Shown one piece after another: positions 26,620 through 37,411 of a stretch of DNA of 64,000 nt. Each line of letters opens with the position of its first letter. Positions within the stretch are counted from its first letter, which is position 1. The stretch is taken from positions 1 to 64,000 of the forward strand of contig JAHCAG010000001.1 in assembly GCA_019635015.1 (NCBI GenBank). The letters are read 5' to 3'. Position numbers and translations under genes: made by a program. Under the pieces are notes generated by a model that saw only the letters and a list, made by a program, of their open reading frames with translations, did not search any database and had not been told where the DNA came from. The stretch comes from Burkholderiales bacterium. GTDB lineage: Bacteria > Pseudomonadota > Gammaproteobacteria > Burkholderiales > SG8-41.

Positions 26620-27810
26620 ATGACCAAAAAACTTCCCCTCGAAAACATCCGCGTCATCGAGTTCTGTCACGTCGTCATGGGCCCGACCTGCGGCCTGGTG
26701 CTGGCCGACCTTGGTGCCGAGGTGATCAAGGTCGAGCCGCTGGACGGCGACCACACGCGCAAGCTGACCGCTTCCGGCGCGGGCTTTTTCCCGACCTACA
26801 ACCGCAACAAGAAAAGCATCGCCGTCGACCTCAAGTCCGAACAGGGCCGCGAGCTGGTGCTGAAGCTGATCGCCAGCGCCGATGTGGTCACGGAAAATTT
26901 CCGCCCCGGCGCGATGGACAAACTGGGCTTCGGCTACGAGGCGCTGAAAAAAATCAACCCGCGGCTGATCTACTGTTCGATGAAGGGTTTCCTGCCCGGG
27001 CCCTACGAGCACCGCACCGGTCTCGACGAGGTGGTGCAGATGATGGGCGGCCTCGCCTACATGACCGGCGGCCGTCACGGCCCGCTGCGCGCCGGCGCCT
27101 CGGTCAACGACGTGATGGGCGGCATGTTCGGTGCCATCGGCATCCTTGCCGCGATCAACCAGCGCTGCATCACCGGCGAAGGCCAGTATCTGCAGAGCGC
27201 GCTGTTCGAGAACGTTGCTTTCCTGATGGCCCAGCACATGCTTGAAGGTTATGCCACCGGCCAGCCGGTGAAACCGATGCCCGACCGCATCCGCGCCTGG
27301 GCGCTCTACGACAATTTCAAGACGAAGGACGGCGAACTGGTCTTCGTCGGCGTGGTGACAGACACCCAGTGGAAGGTGTTCTGCGAGTCCTTCGGCCTGA
27401 CGGAGCTGTTCAACGATCCGTCGCTGAAGACCAATCCGCAGCGCGTCGAGGCGCGGCCGCGCATCCTGCCGATCGTCACGGAAATCTTCGCCAGGATGGG
27501 CAAGCAGGAACTGATGGAACGCTGCGAACAGCTCGGCCTGCCTTTCGCCCCGATCGCCAAACCGGAAGACCTGTTCGAGGACAAACATCTCAATGCCTCC
27601 GGCGGACTCGCGCCGGTGCGCCTCAACAACGGCGTGAAAACCAAGGTGCCGGTATTGCCGCTGGAAATGGACGGTCGGCGCTTCGGCACCCGGCTCGACA
27701 TTCCGCATGTTGGGGAGCACACGCGGGAGGTGCTGAAGTCGGTGGGTTATGGTGATGCCGAGGTCGACGACCTGGTCAACGGCAAGGTGGTTGCGGCGGG
27801 CACGAGGTAA
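26620..27810 (+). CDS. CaiB/BaiF family (class III) CoA-transferase
   Basis: A 396-residue family III CoA-transferase, which moves CoA between carboxylic acids through an aspartyl-CoA anhydride. The start MTKKLPLENIRVIEFCHVVMGPTCG and the LADLGAEVIKVEPLDGD block are typical. The catalytic Asp should be in HRTGLDEVVQMMGGLAYMTG. ATG 26620 is preferred over 26614 because AAGGA is then seven bases upstream. It probably forms an operon with the HMG-CoA lyase gene for degradation of a branched dicarboxylate. Confidence 0.9.
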   Translation: MTKKLPLENIRVIEFCHVVMGPTCGLVLADLGAEVIKVEPLDGDHTRKLTASGAGFFPTYNRNKKSIAVDLKSEQGRELVLKLIASADVVTENFRPGAMDKLGFGYEALKKINPRLIYCSMKGFLPGPYEHRTGLDEVVQMMGGLAYMTGGRHGPLRAGASVNDVMGGMFGAIGILAAINQRCITGEGQYLQSALFENVAFLMAQHMLEGYATGQPVKPMPDRIRAWALYDNFKTKDGELVFVGVVTDTQWKVFCESFGLTELFNDPSLKTNPQRVEARPRILPIVTEIFARMGKQELMERCEQLGLPFAPIAKPEDLFEDKHLNASGGLAPVRLNNGVKTKVPVLPLEMDGRRFGTRLDIPHVGEHTREVLKSVGYGDAEVDDLVNGKVVAAGTR

Positions 27811-28160
27811 TTATTACGTCCGCTATCGGCCATAAGCGGACGCACACGTTTACTTTTCAGTTTAAGGACGGATCGCCCTCCTGTATCTGTCTGCGCGCGG
27901 CCCACGCTTGCGCGCCTGGGGTCAGCATGCGTTGAGGTCAGGCAACTTGGGTCGATCAAGGGGGCGAACCGTCATTGAGAGCGGGGAATCCTTGCCGGAG
28001 ACCGCGTGATTGACCGGCTCCCGGGACGGCGATACCGTCGCGGATCGGGAAAAAATGGTTTGAAATTCATATACGCGCCCTCTCGACCGCCCAGAGAGGG
28101 GCGTATTAGACTTGACCGTAAGCAATTCGGCCCCTCTGACAACAAAGCGAGCCTTGGACC
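27811..28160. other. 350-base intergenic region with hairpins
   Basis: No gene is seen. It contains GTCCGCT (27818-27824) paired with AGCGGAC (27835-27841) behind the CoA-transferase gene, without a clear U-run. A longer imperfect hairpin lies at about 28071-28107, with ATACGC/GCGTAT and CCTCTC/GAGAGG arms, about 55 bases before the TauD start. The second could be an operator or leader structure for that gene. Base composition is less GC-rich than the flanking genes. Confidence 0.5.
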
Positions 28161-29135
28161 ATGCAGCATAAAACCAGCCCTCTGAACGGTGATTTCGGCG
28201 TGATGATTGAAGGCGTCAGCCGTCGCGACCTGAAAGACGCAAGCTTCCAGCGCGAAGCCTATGACCTGTGGACCCGCCAGGGCGGCCTGCTGGCTGTCCG
28301 CGGTGACGATTTGGCAGCCATTCCGCCGGAAGAACTGGTCGCCTGGTCCGGGGTTTTTGGCGCGGTGGAATACGAGGGCATGACTGCCCGCGAAGACAAG
28401 TCAGTCAAAGGCTTTCCCATCATGCGCATCGGCAACATCCGTGACGAGGCAGGCAAACTGAAGGCCTCCCTGTCGCGGGTGCCGCAGCTGCGCAGCGATG
28501 ACGACATCCGCTATAACCCGGAAACCCGCCGCCCGGTCTGGCACACGGACTCCACATTCCGCAAGCATCCGCCCATCGGCTCGGTTTTTCATTGCAGGAT
28601 TGCGCCCGACGAAGGCGGCGAGACGCTGTTCGCCGACATGCGCGCGGCCTACCAGCGGCTGGACGGCGCGACCAAGGCGAAGCTGGACGGGCTGGAAGCG
28701 GTGTGCTCGCTGGCCCATCACGACAGGAAGATCAACACCTACTCGCCGGACTATCCGATCCTGACGCCGGCGCAGCGGGCAGCCAATCCGCCGAACCGGG
28801 TGCCCATCGTCCTGAAACATCCGGTCAGCGGCGAGCCGGCGCTCTATGGCCTGAACTCCTCCACCTGCGCCATCCTGCCCAAAGGCCAGGACATCGCGCC
28901 GGAGGTGTTGGACGTTTGCGATCTGGAAGGCACCGAGCACGAAAGCGTTCAGATACTCCGCAGTCTGCTGCCCGCGATCACCGGGCCGGAATACACGGTG
29001 AAATGGTGCTGGCAGCCCGGCGATATCGTGGCTTGGGACAATCGCTGCACCATCCATTCCGCCACCGGTTACGACTATGAGCGCTATAGCCGCGAGATGT
29101 GGCGCCTGACCCTGCTCGACCGCGCGCAGGCGTAG
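28161..29135 (+). CDS. TauD/TfdA-family Fe(II)/2-oxoglutarate dioxygenase
   Basis: A 324-residue dioxygenase of the TfdA-like branch. Iron ligands are H128 and D130 in VWHTDSTFR and the His of DNRCTIHSATGYD. The region YNPETRRPVWHTDSTF and the C-terminal YSREMWRLTLLD resemble 2,4-D dioxygenase-like enzymes. It stands alone with a 350-base upstream region and is convergent with the racemase-like gene. It is longer than the three other family members in the window. Confidence 0.88.
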   Translation: MQHKTSPLNGDFGVMIEGVSRRDLKDASFQREAYDLWTRQGGLLAVRGDDLAAIPPEELVAWSGVFGAVEYEGMTAREDKSVKGFPIMRIGNIRDEAGKLKASLSRVPQLRSDDDIRYNPETRRPVWHTDSTFRKHPPIGSVFHCRIAPDEGGETLFADMRAAYQRLDGATKAKLDGLEAVCSLAHHDRKINTYSPDYPILTPAQRAANPPNRVPIVLKHPVSGEPALYGLNSSTCAILPKGQDIAPEVLDVCDLEGTEHESVQILRSLLPAITGPEYTVKWCWQPGDIVAWDNRCTIHSATGYDYERYSREMWRLTLLDRAQA

Positions 29136-29198
29136 CTAAAAATTACCGGAGTCGAATTTTTCCGGAGAACCCCGCAATAACGCGACCGATGGTGCAAC

Positions 29199-29945
29199 TC
29201 AACACCCCGCCATCACCTTTCCCCACTTGGCATCCGGCCTGACTGTCAGCGGCTGAGGCGCGGCAGCCAGCGCCGTACGCGTGGTCGAGGTGATGTTGAG
29301 CAGCACCGGCTTGCCGAACTCGGCTTCGAGGATGGGCACGGCATGGATGGCGAACCAAAGGCCGCCGGGCAGCAGCAGGGCCTGGGCTTCGGGGGCGGCG
29401 GCGAGTGCAGCGCGGCCCAGTTCCAGCGCCAGTTCATGGTCGGCGAGCGGGCTGGAGATCTTGTTCTGGTCGAGATTGCGGCCCTGGGCGCGCAGTGACA
29501 CCACTTCGATGCCGGCTTCCTTCAGGTAATTCGACAGCGCGCTGTTGACGTGCTCGGGCCAGCGTGTGGCCAGCGCCAGTCTGGTCACGCCGAAATGCTG
29601 CAGGGTCGCAATATGCGCTTCAAGGTCGGTGTCGCAGGCGATGCCGGTGCGCTGCGCACCTTCGTCGAGGATCTCGCGCATTTTTTTCCGTCCCAGCACC
29701 GAGGCCACCGGCACGCCGCTCAGCGCGATGCGATCGACCTTCTTGTGCTTCAGCATGTCGAAGGCCCTCCACAGCGCCGGCAGTTCGGTTTCCACCGCGG
29801 CCAGGCTGTATTCCTTGAGGTTCAGGCCCGTGGTGACCAGCATCATGCCGTCGGGGGCGACGCGGTAGAACTGGTAGGCGTCCATGTCGGTGTAGAGGTG
29901 GGGAATGACGTAACCGAGGGTGAGCCAGGGGCTGACGATGGACAT
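29199..29945 (-). CDS. Asp/Glu racemase / maleate isomerase-fold protein without catalytic cysteines
   Basis: A 248-residue protein of the Asp/Glu/hydantoin racemase superfamily (arylmalonate decarboxylase and maleate isomerase branch). It begins with LGYVIPHLYTDMDAYQFYRVAPDGMMLV; the fold's LATRWPEHVNSALSNYLKEAGIEV block is present. At the first catalytic Cys position it reads ALSGVPVAS and at the second LLLPGGLWFAIHAV, so neither cysteine is present. The normal two-Cys racemase or isomerase mechanism is therefore unlikely; decarboxylase-like or other chemistry is possible. Confidence 0.78.
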   Translation of the reverse strand: MSIVSPWLTLGYVIPHLYTDMDAYQFYRVAPDGMMLVTTGLNLKEYSLAAVETELPALWRAFDMLKHKKVDRIALSGVPVASVLGRKKMREILDEGAQRTGIACDTDLEAHIATLQHFGVTRLALATRWPEHVNSALSNYLKEAGIEVVSLRAQGRNLDQNKISSPLADHELALELGRAALAAAPEAQALLLPGGLWFAIHAVPILEAEFGKPVLLNITSTTRTALAAAPQPLTVRPDAKWGKVMAGC

Positions 29946-30084
29946 GCGGGCGATCCGTAAAGGTTGATGAAAAAGAGAGCAGGAAAGCCCGCATTATCCA
30001 TGACTTGCGCACGCAGGCCCGGCGCCCCGCCGTTTTCGGCTATCCTCGCGGTCTTTCGCAAACTTTTTTCCGGAATTCTGCACC

Positions 30085-31745
<1,661 letters not shown>

Positions 31746-31749
<4 letters not shown>

Positions 31750-31768
31750 GTATTTGATTTTATTGATA
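31746..31768 (+). repeat. AT-rich intergenic element, copy 4
   Basis: This copy matches the consensus exactly: ATAAGTATTTGATTTTATTG then ATA. Its TAA is the stop codon of ettA. The A-run that follows merges with the bidirectional terminator between ettA and the convergent SDR gene. Confidence 0.8.
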
Positions 31769-31796
31769 AAAAATGGCGCCCGAGGGCGCCATTTTT
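31768..31796. terminator. Bidirectional terminator between ettA and the SDR gene
   Basis: An A-run, ATGGCGCC paired with GGCGCCAT around a short loop, and a T-run form a symmetrical intrinsic terminator able to stop transcription from both convergent genes. Confidence 0.9.
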
Positions 31797-31812
31797 GCTG
31801 TGCAGCGCCGCT

Positions 31813-32571
31813 TCAACCGCGCCCGGCGTAGGGCATGTTCGTCGCCATCACCATCAGGTGGTAGATGTTGACGTCAGGCGGCTGCTTGGCCATGAACAGC
31901 ACGGACTTCGCGACGTCGGTGACGTCGATCATCGGTTCGACCTTCACCGTGCCGTCGGCCTGTTTGACGCCTTTCGCCATGCGTTCCGCCAGTCCGGTCA
32001 TTGCATTGCCGACATCGACCTGGCAGCAGGCGATCCCGTACTTGCGGCCATCCAGCGAGATGGTCCGCGTCAAGCCGGAGATCGCATGCTTGGACGCGGT
32101 GTAGGGCGCGGAATCAGGGCGCGGCGCGTGCGCCGAGATCGAGCCGTTGTTGATGATGCGGCCGCCCTGCGGATTCTGGTTCTTCATCATCCTGAAGGCG
32201 GCCTGCGCGCAGAGGAAGGATCCGCTGAGGTTGGTGTCGACCACTGATTTCCATTTGTCGTACGGCAGGTCCTCGAAGGGCACGCCCGGCGCGTTCTGGC
32301 CGGCGTTGTTGAACAGCATGTCGATGCGGCCGAAGCGGTGCTGCACGGCGGCGAACAGCGCGGCGACCGATTGCGGGTCGCTGACGTCGGTGGCGACGGC
32401 GAGACCGTGTGCGGCAGCGGGCCCGGCTTCGGCCAGCGCCGCATCCAGCGTCTCCTGCCGCCGTCCGGCGAAGGCGACATTCCAGCCGTCCTCCAGGAAA
32501 GCGAGTGCGGTGGCCTTGCCGATACCGCTGCCGGCGCCCGTGATGACTGCGACCTTGCGTGTTGTGCTCAT
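31813..32571 (-). CDS. SDR-family NAD(P)-dependent oxidoreductase
   Basis: A 252-residue classical short-chain dehydrogenase. It has the nucleotide-binding [12 protein letters not shown] near residue 12, the NNAGQNAP structural motif, the catalytic Ser in NNGSISAH and YTASKHA with the catalytic Tyr and Lys. The substrate is unknown. It is convergent with ettA and precedes no obvious operon partner. Confidence 0.9.
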   Translation of the reverse strand: MSTTRKVAVITGAGSGIGKATALAFLEDGWNVAFAGRRQETLDAALAEAGPAAAHGLAVATDVSDPQSVAALFAAVQHRFGRIDMLFNNAGQNAPGVPFEDLPYDKWKSVVDTNLSGSFLCAQAAFRMMKNQNPQGGRIINNGSISAHAPRPDSAPYTASKHAISGLTRTISLDGRKYGIACCQVDVGNAMTGLAERMAKGVKQADGTVKVEPMIDVTDVAKSVLFMAKQPPDVNIYHLMVMATNMPYAGRG

Positions 32572-32605
32572 GGCTTATCCTTTTTTCGGTGATGAATGTG
32601 TTGCG

Positions 32606-34507
32606 TCATGCGGTGCGGTTTTCCGGCGCCATGGTCCAGCAATTGCGTCCTGTGGCCTTTGCGGCGTACATCGCTGCATCGGCCCGTTCCAGCAGCTCTT
32701 CGGCATTGCCGGCGTGCAGCGGGCAGCAGGCAATACCGATGCTGGCACTGACCTCAACGCTGCCGCTGGCCAGGCGCACCGGCTGGCGGATGCGGGCGAC
32801 GAGTTTTTCGACGACGCCCGAGGTGTCTTCGGCGGGCCGGATGTTTTCCAGCATTACCACGAATTCGTCGCCCCCCAGCCGCGCCACCGTGTCCGTTTCA
32901 CGCACGCATTCACGCAGCCGGTCGGCAACCTGCACCAGCAGTTCATCCCCGGCGGCGTGGCCATGCCGGTCGTTGACCGCCTTGAACCCGTCGAGATCGA
33001 TGACGAGCAGCGCAACGCTGGTCTTGTTGCGGCGCGCACGGGTGATCGCGTGCTCGATGCGGTCGCTGAGGAACAGGCGGTTGGCGAGGCCGGTCAGCGG
33101 ATCGTGGCGCACCAGGTGCTCGAGTTCGCGCTCCTTGTCGCGCAGGCGCTGGTTCAGGGTTTCCAGGCTGCGGGTGCGTTCGGCAACCCGCTCTTCGAGG
33201 CGTTGTTCCGAATCGCGCAAGGCCTCGACAACCTCCTGTTTTGCCGCCAGCGCGGCTTCGTTGGCGCGATCCTTCTCGCGCCGCATCACGTTGATGCGAT
33301 CGGCCAGCGCGAAGGACAGCAGCAGCACTTCCAGCGCAGAGCCGATCTGCATGGCGTTGAGCGTGAAGCCGTTGGTCGGCAGCCAGCCGAGGTTGCGCAT
33401 GGCGAGCACCGCAACCCCCACCAGCAGCAGCGACCAGGCGAGCAGGAAATAACGCGCGCCGGGATGTCCCTGGCGCAGGCACCATACTCCGCCGGCCACG
33501 GCGACCGCGGAAAAGGTGATGCCGAGCACCGAAACCAGGATGGCCACGGTCTGGTAAGGCAGCAGCAGCGGCGACAGCGCCGCGAATGCGAACAACGCCG
33601 CGCAGCCGAGGATGCTGAGATCGAGCAGTTTCGAACCCTTGCGGGTTTCGAGGAACAGGCGGGTGAACAGGGCGCCGAAGAAGCCGGTGGCGGCCATGCC
33701 GGAGGGCAGCGCGACATTGCCCCAGGCCGGCCACTCCGGCCATATGAACTGGTTGCCGAAGCCGTTCATCGATGCCTGGCCCACGGCCATCGCCGCGGTG
33801 AATGCCACGTAGGCGAGGAAATTGATGTCGCGGGTGGTCAGGAACAGCAGCAGGTTGTAGAGCCCGAGGGCGAGCAGCATGCCGTAGTACAGGCTGAGCA
33901 CCATGTAGGCGCCCTGGTCGTGGCGGGCCAGCGATTCCGGCTGCCACAGCGTCAGCGGTATCGTCAGGTTGCCGGCGGAAACCACGCGCAGATAGACCGT
34001 CTGCTCCTGCCCCGGCTGCAGCTGCACCGGGAACACCAGGTTGCGGTGGGGATAGGGGCGGGCGGAGAAGGGCTGCAGGTCGCCCGCGGCCATGCGGTCG
34101 AAGCCGCCGTCGCTGCGCCGGGTGTAGACCTCCACGCGGTCGAGCGAGGCGTACGCGATTTCGAGCAGCCAGCGCGCCGGCGCATGGGCATCGACCTGCA
34201 GGGGCAGGGCAAGCCACCATGCCGAGCGCGAGTAGCCGAAATTGATTTCACCGCGGCTGCCCTCCCTGAGGGCATGGCGGAAGCGGCCCGCGGCATGGGC
34301 CCTTGCTGCATCCTCGACCTGCAGCGCATGCCCCGGATCTTCGAGCGCCTGCGCGACCTGCGCCGCAGGACTGCTGCCGGCAGTACCGTCCAGTTTCAGC
34401 GGCGGGTGGCTCGCCTGTGCCTGCGCCGCAATGCACCACAGCAGCAACGCAGCGATTGTGGTGATGCGCTGCAGCCAGTGATCCGCTGATGGTTGCCGTG
34501 GATTCAT
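32606..34507 (-). CDS. 7TM-DISM sensor diguanylate cyclase
   Basis: A 633-residue membrane protein predicted to make cyclic di-GMP. After a signal peptide there is a periplasmic 7TMR-DISM extracellular domain (about 40-190), then seven hydrophobic helices (~195-405), a coiled coil (REKDRANEAALAAKQEVVEAL onward) and a GGDEF domain (~470-630). The active site is RLGGDEFVV and the inhibitory I-site RETD lies five residues before it, so the enzyme should be active and feedback-inhibited. The start MNPRQPS overlaps the glnS stop (ATGA), so it is coupled to glnS. Confidence 0.9.
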   Translation of the reverse strand: MNPRQPSADHWLQRITTIAALLLWCIAAQAQASHPPLKLDGTAGSSPAAQVAQALEDPGHALQVEDAARAHAAGRFRHALREGSRGEINFGYSRSAWWLALPLQVDAHAPARWLLEIAYASLDRVEVYTRRSDGGFDRMAAGDLQPFSARPYPHRNLVFPVQLQPGQEQTVYLRVVSAGNLTIPLTLWQPESLARHDQGAYMVLSLYYGMLLALGLYNLLLFLTTRDINFLAYVAFTAAMAVGQASMNGFGNQFIWPEWPAWGNVALPSGMAATGFFGALFTRLFLETRKGSKLLDLSILGCAALFAFAALSPLLLPYQTVAILVSVLGITFSAVAVAGGVWCLRQGHPGARYFLLAWSLLLVGVAVLAMRNLGWLPTNGFTLNAMQIGSALEVLLLSFALADRINVMRREKDRANEAALAAKQEVVEALRDSEQRLEERVAERTRSLETLNQRLRDKERELEHLVRHDPLTGLANRLFLSDRIEHAITRARRNKTSVALLVIDLDGFKAVNDRHGHAAGDELLVQVADRLRECVRETDTVARLGGDEFVVMLENIRPAEDTSGVVEKLVARIRQPVRLASGSVEVSASIGIACCPLHAGNAEELLERADAAMYAAKATGRNCWTMAPENRTA

Positions 34508-36273
34508 TTGCCCCAGGAATCGCGCAGCGTCACGGCACGGTTGAATACCGGTGCATCGGCGCGGAAATCCGCGATATCGGCAACGAAGTAGCCGTGGCGT
34601 TCGAACTGGAAACACTGGCCCGGCAAGGTTTCGCTCAGGCCGCCTTCGACGCGGGCGCTGACGATCCTGCGTGATTCCGGGTTGAGGTCGAGCAGGAAAT
34701 CGCGGTCGCCGGCGCCGGGATGCGCGGTGCGGAACAGGCGGTCATAGAGCCGCACCTCGGCCGCCGCGGCATGTTGCGCGCTGAGCCAGTGGATGTTGCC
34801 TTTGACCTTGACCGACTCGGCGCCGGGTGTCCCGGACTTGGTGTCGGGCAGGTATTCGCAATGCACTGCGGTTACATTGCCCTGCGCGTCCTTGTCGCAA
34901 CCAGTGCACTTGACGACATAACCGTAGCGCAGCCGCACGCTGTTGCCGGGAAACAGGCGGAAATAGCCCTTCGGCGGAGTTTCGCTGAAATCCTCGCGCT
35001 CGATCCACAGTTCGCGCGTCAGCGGCAGTGCGCGTTTGCCGAGTTCGGGTTTCTGCGGATGGTTGGGGGTGAAGCAGTCTTCCTGCCGGCCTTCCGGGTA
35101 GTTGTCGATGACCAGCTTCAGCGGATTGAGCACCGCGATACGCCGCTCGGCCGCTTCGTTGAGATGCTCGCGCATGCAGTCTTCGAGCACCGAATAATCG
35201 ATCCAGGAATCGGCCTTGGATACGCCGATGCGCTCGGCAAACAGCCGGAATCCTTCCGGGGTGTAGCCGCGGCGGCGGGCGCCGGCGAGTGTCGGCATCC
35301 GCGGGTCATCCCAGCCGTCGACATGTTTTTCGGCGACCAGCTGGATCAGCTTGCGCTTGGACAGCACGACATAGCTCAGGTTGAGCCGCGCGAATTCGAT
35401 CTGCTGCGGCAGCGGCCGCTCCAGCAGGCCGCCGTCGGCAAGTTTGCCGAGCAGCCAGTCGTAAAAGGGGCGCTGGTCCTGGAATTCCAGCGTGCAGATC
35501 GAGTGCGTGATCCGCTCCAGCGCATCCTCGACCGGGTGTGCATAGGTGTACATCGGATAGATGCACCAAGCATCACCGGTGCGGTGGTGGGTCGCGCGGC
35601 GGATGCGGTAGATCGCGGGGTCGCGCAGGTTGATGTTGGGCGAGGCCATGTCGATTTTCGCGCGCAGCACCATGCTGCCGTCGGCATGCCTGCCGTCGCG
35701 CATCTCGCGGAAGCGGGCCAGCGATTCCGCGGCCGGGCGTTCGCGCCAGGGGCTGGGGCGGCCCGGCTCGGTCAGCGTGCCGCGGTTTTTGCGCATTTCC
35801 TCGGCGCTCTGCTCGTCGACATAGGCGTTCCCGGACTCGATCAGGTGTTCGGCTGCGGCGTACATGAAATCGAAGTAATCGCTGGCGAAATAACCATGCG
35901 GGCCCCAGTCGAAGCCGAGCCACTTGACTGCGTCGCGGATCGAATCAACGTACTCCTGCTCCTCTTTTTCCGGATTGGTGTCATCGAAGCGCAGGTGGCA
36001 GGCGCCGCCGTAATGTTCGGCAAGCCCGAAATTGAGGCAGATCGACTTGGCGTGGCCGAGGTGCAGGTAGCCGTTGGGCTCCGGCGGAAAACGGGTGCGG
36101 ATTCTTGCCGGATCCGCGGCGGCGCCGGCATGCGATTTTGCGTCGCCGGGTTTGCCGGCCCAGCCCCTGGCCGCGTACTTTCCGGCGGCGAGGTCGGCGT
36201 CGATGTGGCTGCGGATGAAATTCGAGGTGGATGCTGCAGCGGCTTCGGTGCCGGACTTCGCGGGTTTGGACAT
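34504..36273 (-). CDS. glnS: Glutaminyl-tRNA synthetase
   Basis: A 589-residue class I synthetase charging tRNA-Gln. The HIGH-type motif is PPEPNGYLHLGHAKS and the KMSKS-type motif is VLSKRKL. The central TDFS/RDG segment and the C-terminal beta-barrel anticodon domain (about 365-585) are present at normal length. The protein has a low-complexity N-terminal ~45 residues (SGTEAAAASTSNF). The four-base overlap with the downstream diguanylate cyclase gene indicates co-transcription. Confidence 0.96.
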   Translation of the reverse strand: MSKPAKSGTEAAAASTSNFIRSHIDADLAAGKYAARGWAGKPGDAKSHAGAAADPARIRTRFPPEPNGYLHLGHAKSICLNFGLAEHYGGACHLRFDDTNPEKEEQEYVDSIRDAVKWLGFDWGPHGYFASDYFDFMYAAAEHLIESGNAYVDEQSAEEMRKNRGTLTEPGRPSPWRERPAAESLARFREMRDGRHADGSMVLRAKIDMASPNINLRDPAIYRIRRATHHRTGDAWCIYPMYTYAHPVEDALERITHSICTLEFQDQRPFYDWLLGKLADGGLLERPLPQQIEFARLNLSYVVLSKRKLIQLVAEKHVDGWDDPRMPTLAGARRRGYTPEGFRLFAERIGVSKADSWIDYSVLEDCMREHLNEAAERRIAVLNPLKLVIDNYPEGRQEDCFTPNHPQKPELGKRALPLTRELWIEREDFSETPPKGYFRLFPGNSVRLRYGYVVKCTGCDKDAQGNVTAVHCEYLPDTKSGTPGAESVKVKGNIHWLSAQHAAAAEVRLYDRLFRTAHPGAGDRDFLLDLNPESRRIVSARVEGGLSETLPGQCFQFERHGYFVADIADFRADAPVFNRAVTLRDSWGK

Positions 36274-36324
36274 GCTGGAGCGACTGTGCAGGGTATTAAA
36301 GCGCGATTTTAACCCGCAGCGGCC

Positions 36325-37035
36325 TCAGCGCCCGCCCAGGTAGCGGGTCGGCAGGGCGCGTTCGCCGGCGCGCCGGCCGCTCTGCAGCAGCCGCCAGCCG
36401 CGAGCCTGGCGCCGGCCGGAGACCGCGCGCGCGAGGCGGCCGTCGATGAAGTGCAGTGCGACGCCGTCGTCCGCGGCGTAACCGCCGCCGATCCGTCCCT
36501 GCGCCACCAGGCGGCGGTAGGTCGGGCGGCGCTGCGGCTCGCTGTCGTAATGCGGGCAGTTGCTGCCGGGCAGGAAGCCGAGGCAGTCGAGCACGGTCAG
36601 CGGTCCGGCGACCGAATCGGTGATGCCCTGTTCGAACCAGCAGATCGATCCCGCGCTCCAGCCGCCGAGCACGATGCCGCACTGCCAGGCGCTGCGCAGG
36701 TGGAGATCAAGTCCCCAGTCGCGCCATACCGCTAGCATGCTGCGGGTGTTGCCGCCGCCGACAAAGATCGCGTCCTGCTCCAGCACGAAGGATTCAAGGT
36801 CGCGCGGCGTGCGCGCGAACAGAGGCAGGTGGGTGGGCGTGCAGGAGAACCGGCTCATGCCGGCATAAAAGCGCAGCCGGCCGGCTTCGGCGTCGCCGTG
36901 CGCGGTGCCGATGAAACAGACCTTCGGCTTGCGCCTGCCGGTCTGCTTCAGGAAGTAGTCGATCAGCAGCAGGTTGTCGGAATCCTGCGGCAGCGCGGCG
37001 CCTCCTATCGTGATGATCTGGGTTTTCCGGGCCAT
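36325..37035 (-). CDS. Peptidase S51 (peptidase E-like) family protein
   Basis: A 236-residue serine peptidase of the PepE/cyanophycinase family. The nucleophile elbow is VLGGWSAGSICWF, preceded by the FVGGGNTRSMLAVW block. E. coli peptidase E cleaves Asp-X dipeptides. A His for the catalytic pair may be in NCPHYDSE. It follows two receiver genes on the minus strand; the spacing of seven bases suggests it is transcribed with them, though a signalling role is not implied. Confidence 0.85.
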   Translation of the reverse strand: MARKTQIITIGGAALPQDSDNLLLIDYFLKQTGRRKPKVCFIGTAHGDAEAGRLRFYAGMSRFSCTPTHLPLFARTPRDLESFVLEQDAIFVGGGNTRSMLAVWRDWGLDLHLRSAWQCGIVLGGWSAGSICWFEQGITDSVAGPLTVLDCLGFLPGSNCPHYDSEPQRRPTYRRLVAQGRIGGGYAADDGVALHFIDGRLARAVSGRRQARGWRLLQSGRRAGERALPTRYLGGR

Positions 37036-37042
37036 GCGCGGT

Positions 37043-37411
37043 TCAGGCGGGCAGGCGCTTGCGGATGACCGCCATCAGCGCATCGAAGGAAAAGGGCTTG
37101 GTGATGTAGTCGTTGGCGCCGAGTTCGAATCCGAACTTGCGGTCATAGACACGGTCGCTGGCGGTCAGGAAAATGAAGGGGATATGCGAGGTGGTGACGT
37201 TTTCGCGCAGGCTGAACAGCGTGCCGAAGCCGTCCATCTGAGGCATCGCGATGTCACAGACGATCAGGTCGGGCATTTCCTTCACCGCGACTTCCACGCC
37301 CTCCTCGCCATTGCCGGCGACCAGCACTTCGTAGCCCTCGGCGAGCAGGAAACGCACGATGCTCGCGCGCAGGTCCGCCTCGTCCTCGATCACCAGGATT
37401 TTCCCGGTCAT
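37043..37411 (-). CDS. Single-domain response regulator
   Basis: A 122-residue CheY-like receiver without output domain. The acidic pair is in VIEDEAD, the phosphoacceptor Asp in LIVCDIAMPQMDGF, the Thr in FLTASD and the Lys in ITKPF. The start overlaps the stop of the adjacent receiver gene by four bases. Together with that gene and the frameshifted kinase it belongs to a phosphorelay-type unit. Confidence 0.92.
   Translation of the reverse strand: MTGKILVIEDEADLRASIVRFLLAEGYEVLVAGNGEEGVEVAVKEMPDLIVCDIAMPQMDGFGTLFSLRENVTTSHIPFIFLTASDRVYDRKFGFELGANDYITKPFSFDALMAVIRKRLPA

Noticed and set aside
25576..27720. 714-codon minus-strand frame opposite HMG-CoA lyase and CoA transferase
   Set aside because: It is a shadow frame without motifs; both plus-strand genes have full family signatures.
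32147..34489. 780-codon plus-strand frame opposite the diguanylate cyclase
   Set aside because: It lacks any domain and is Gln/His/Arg-rich; the minus strand encodes a clear 7TM-DISM/GGDEF protein.
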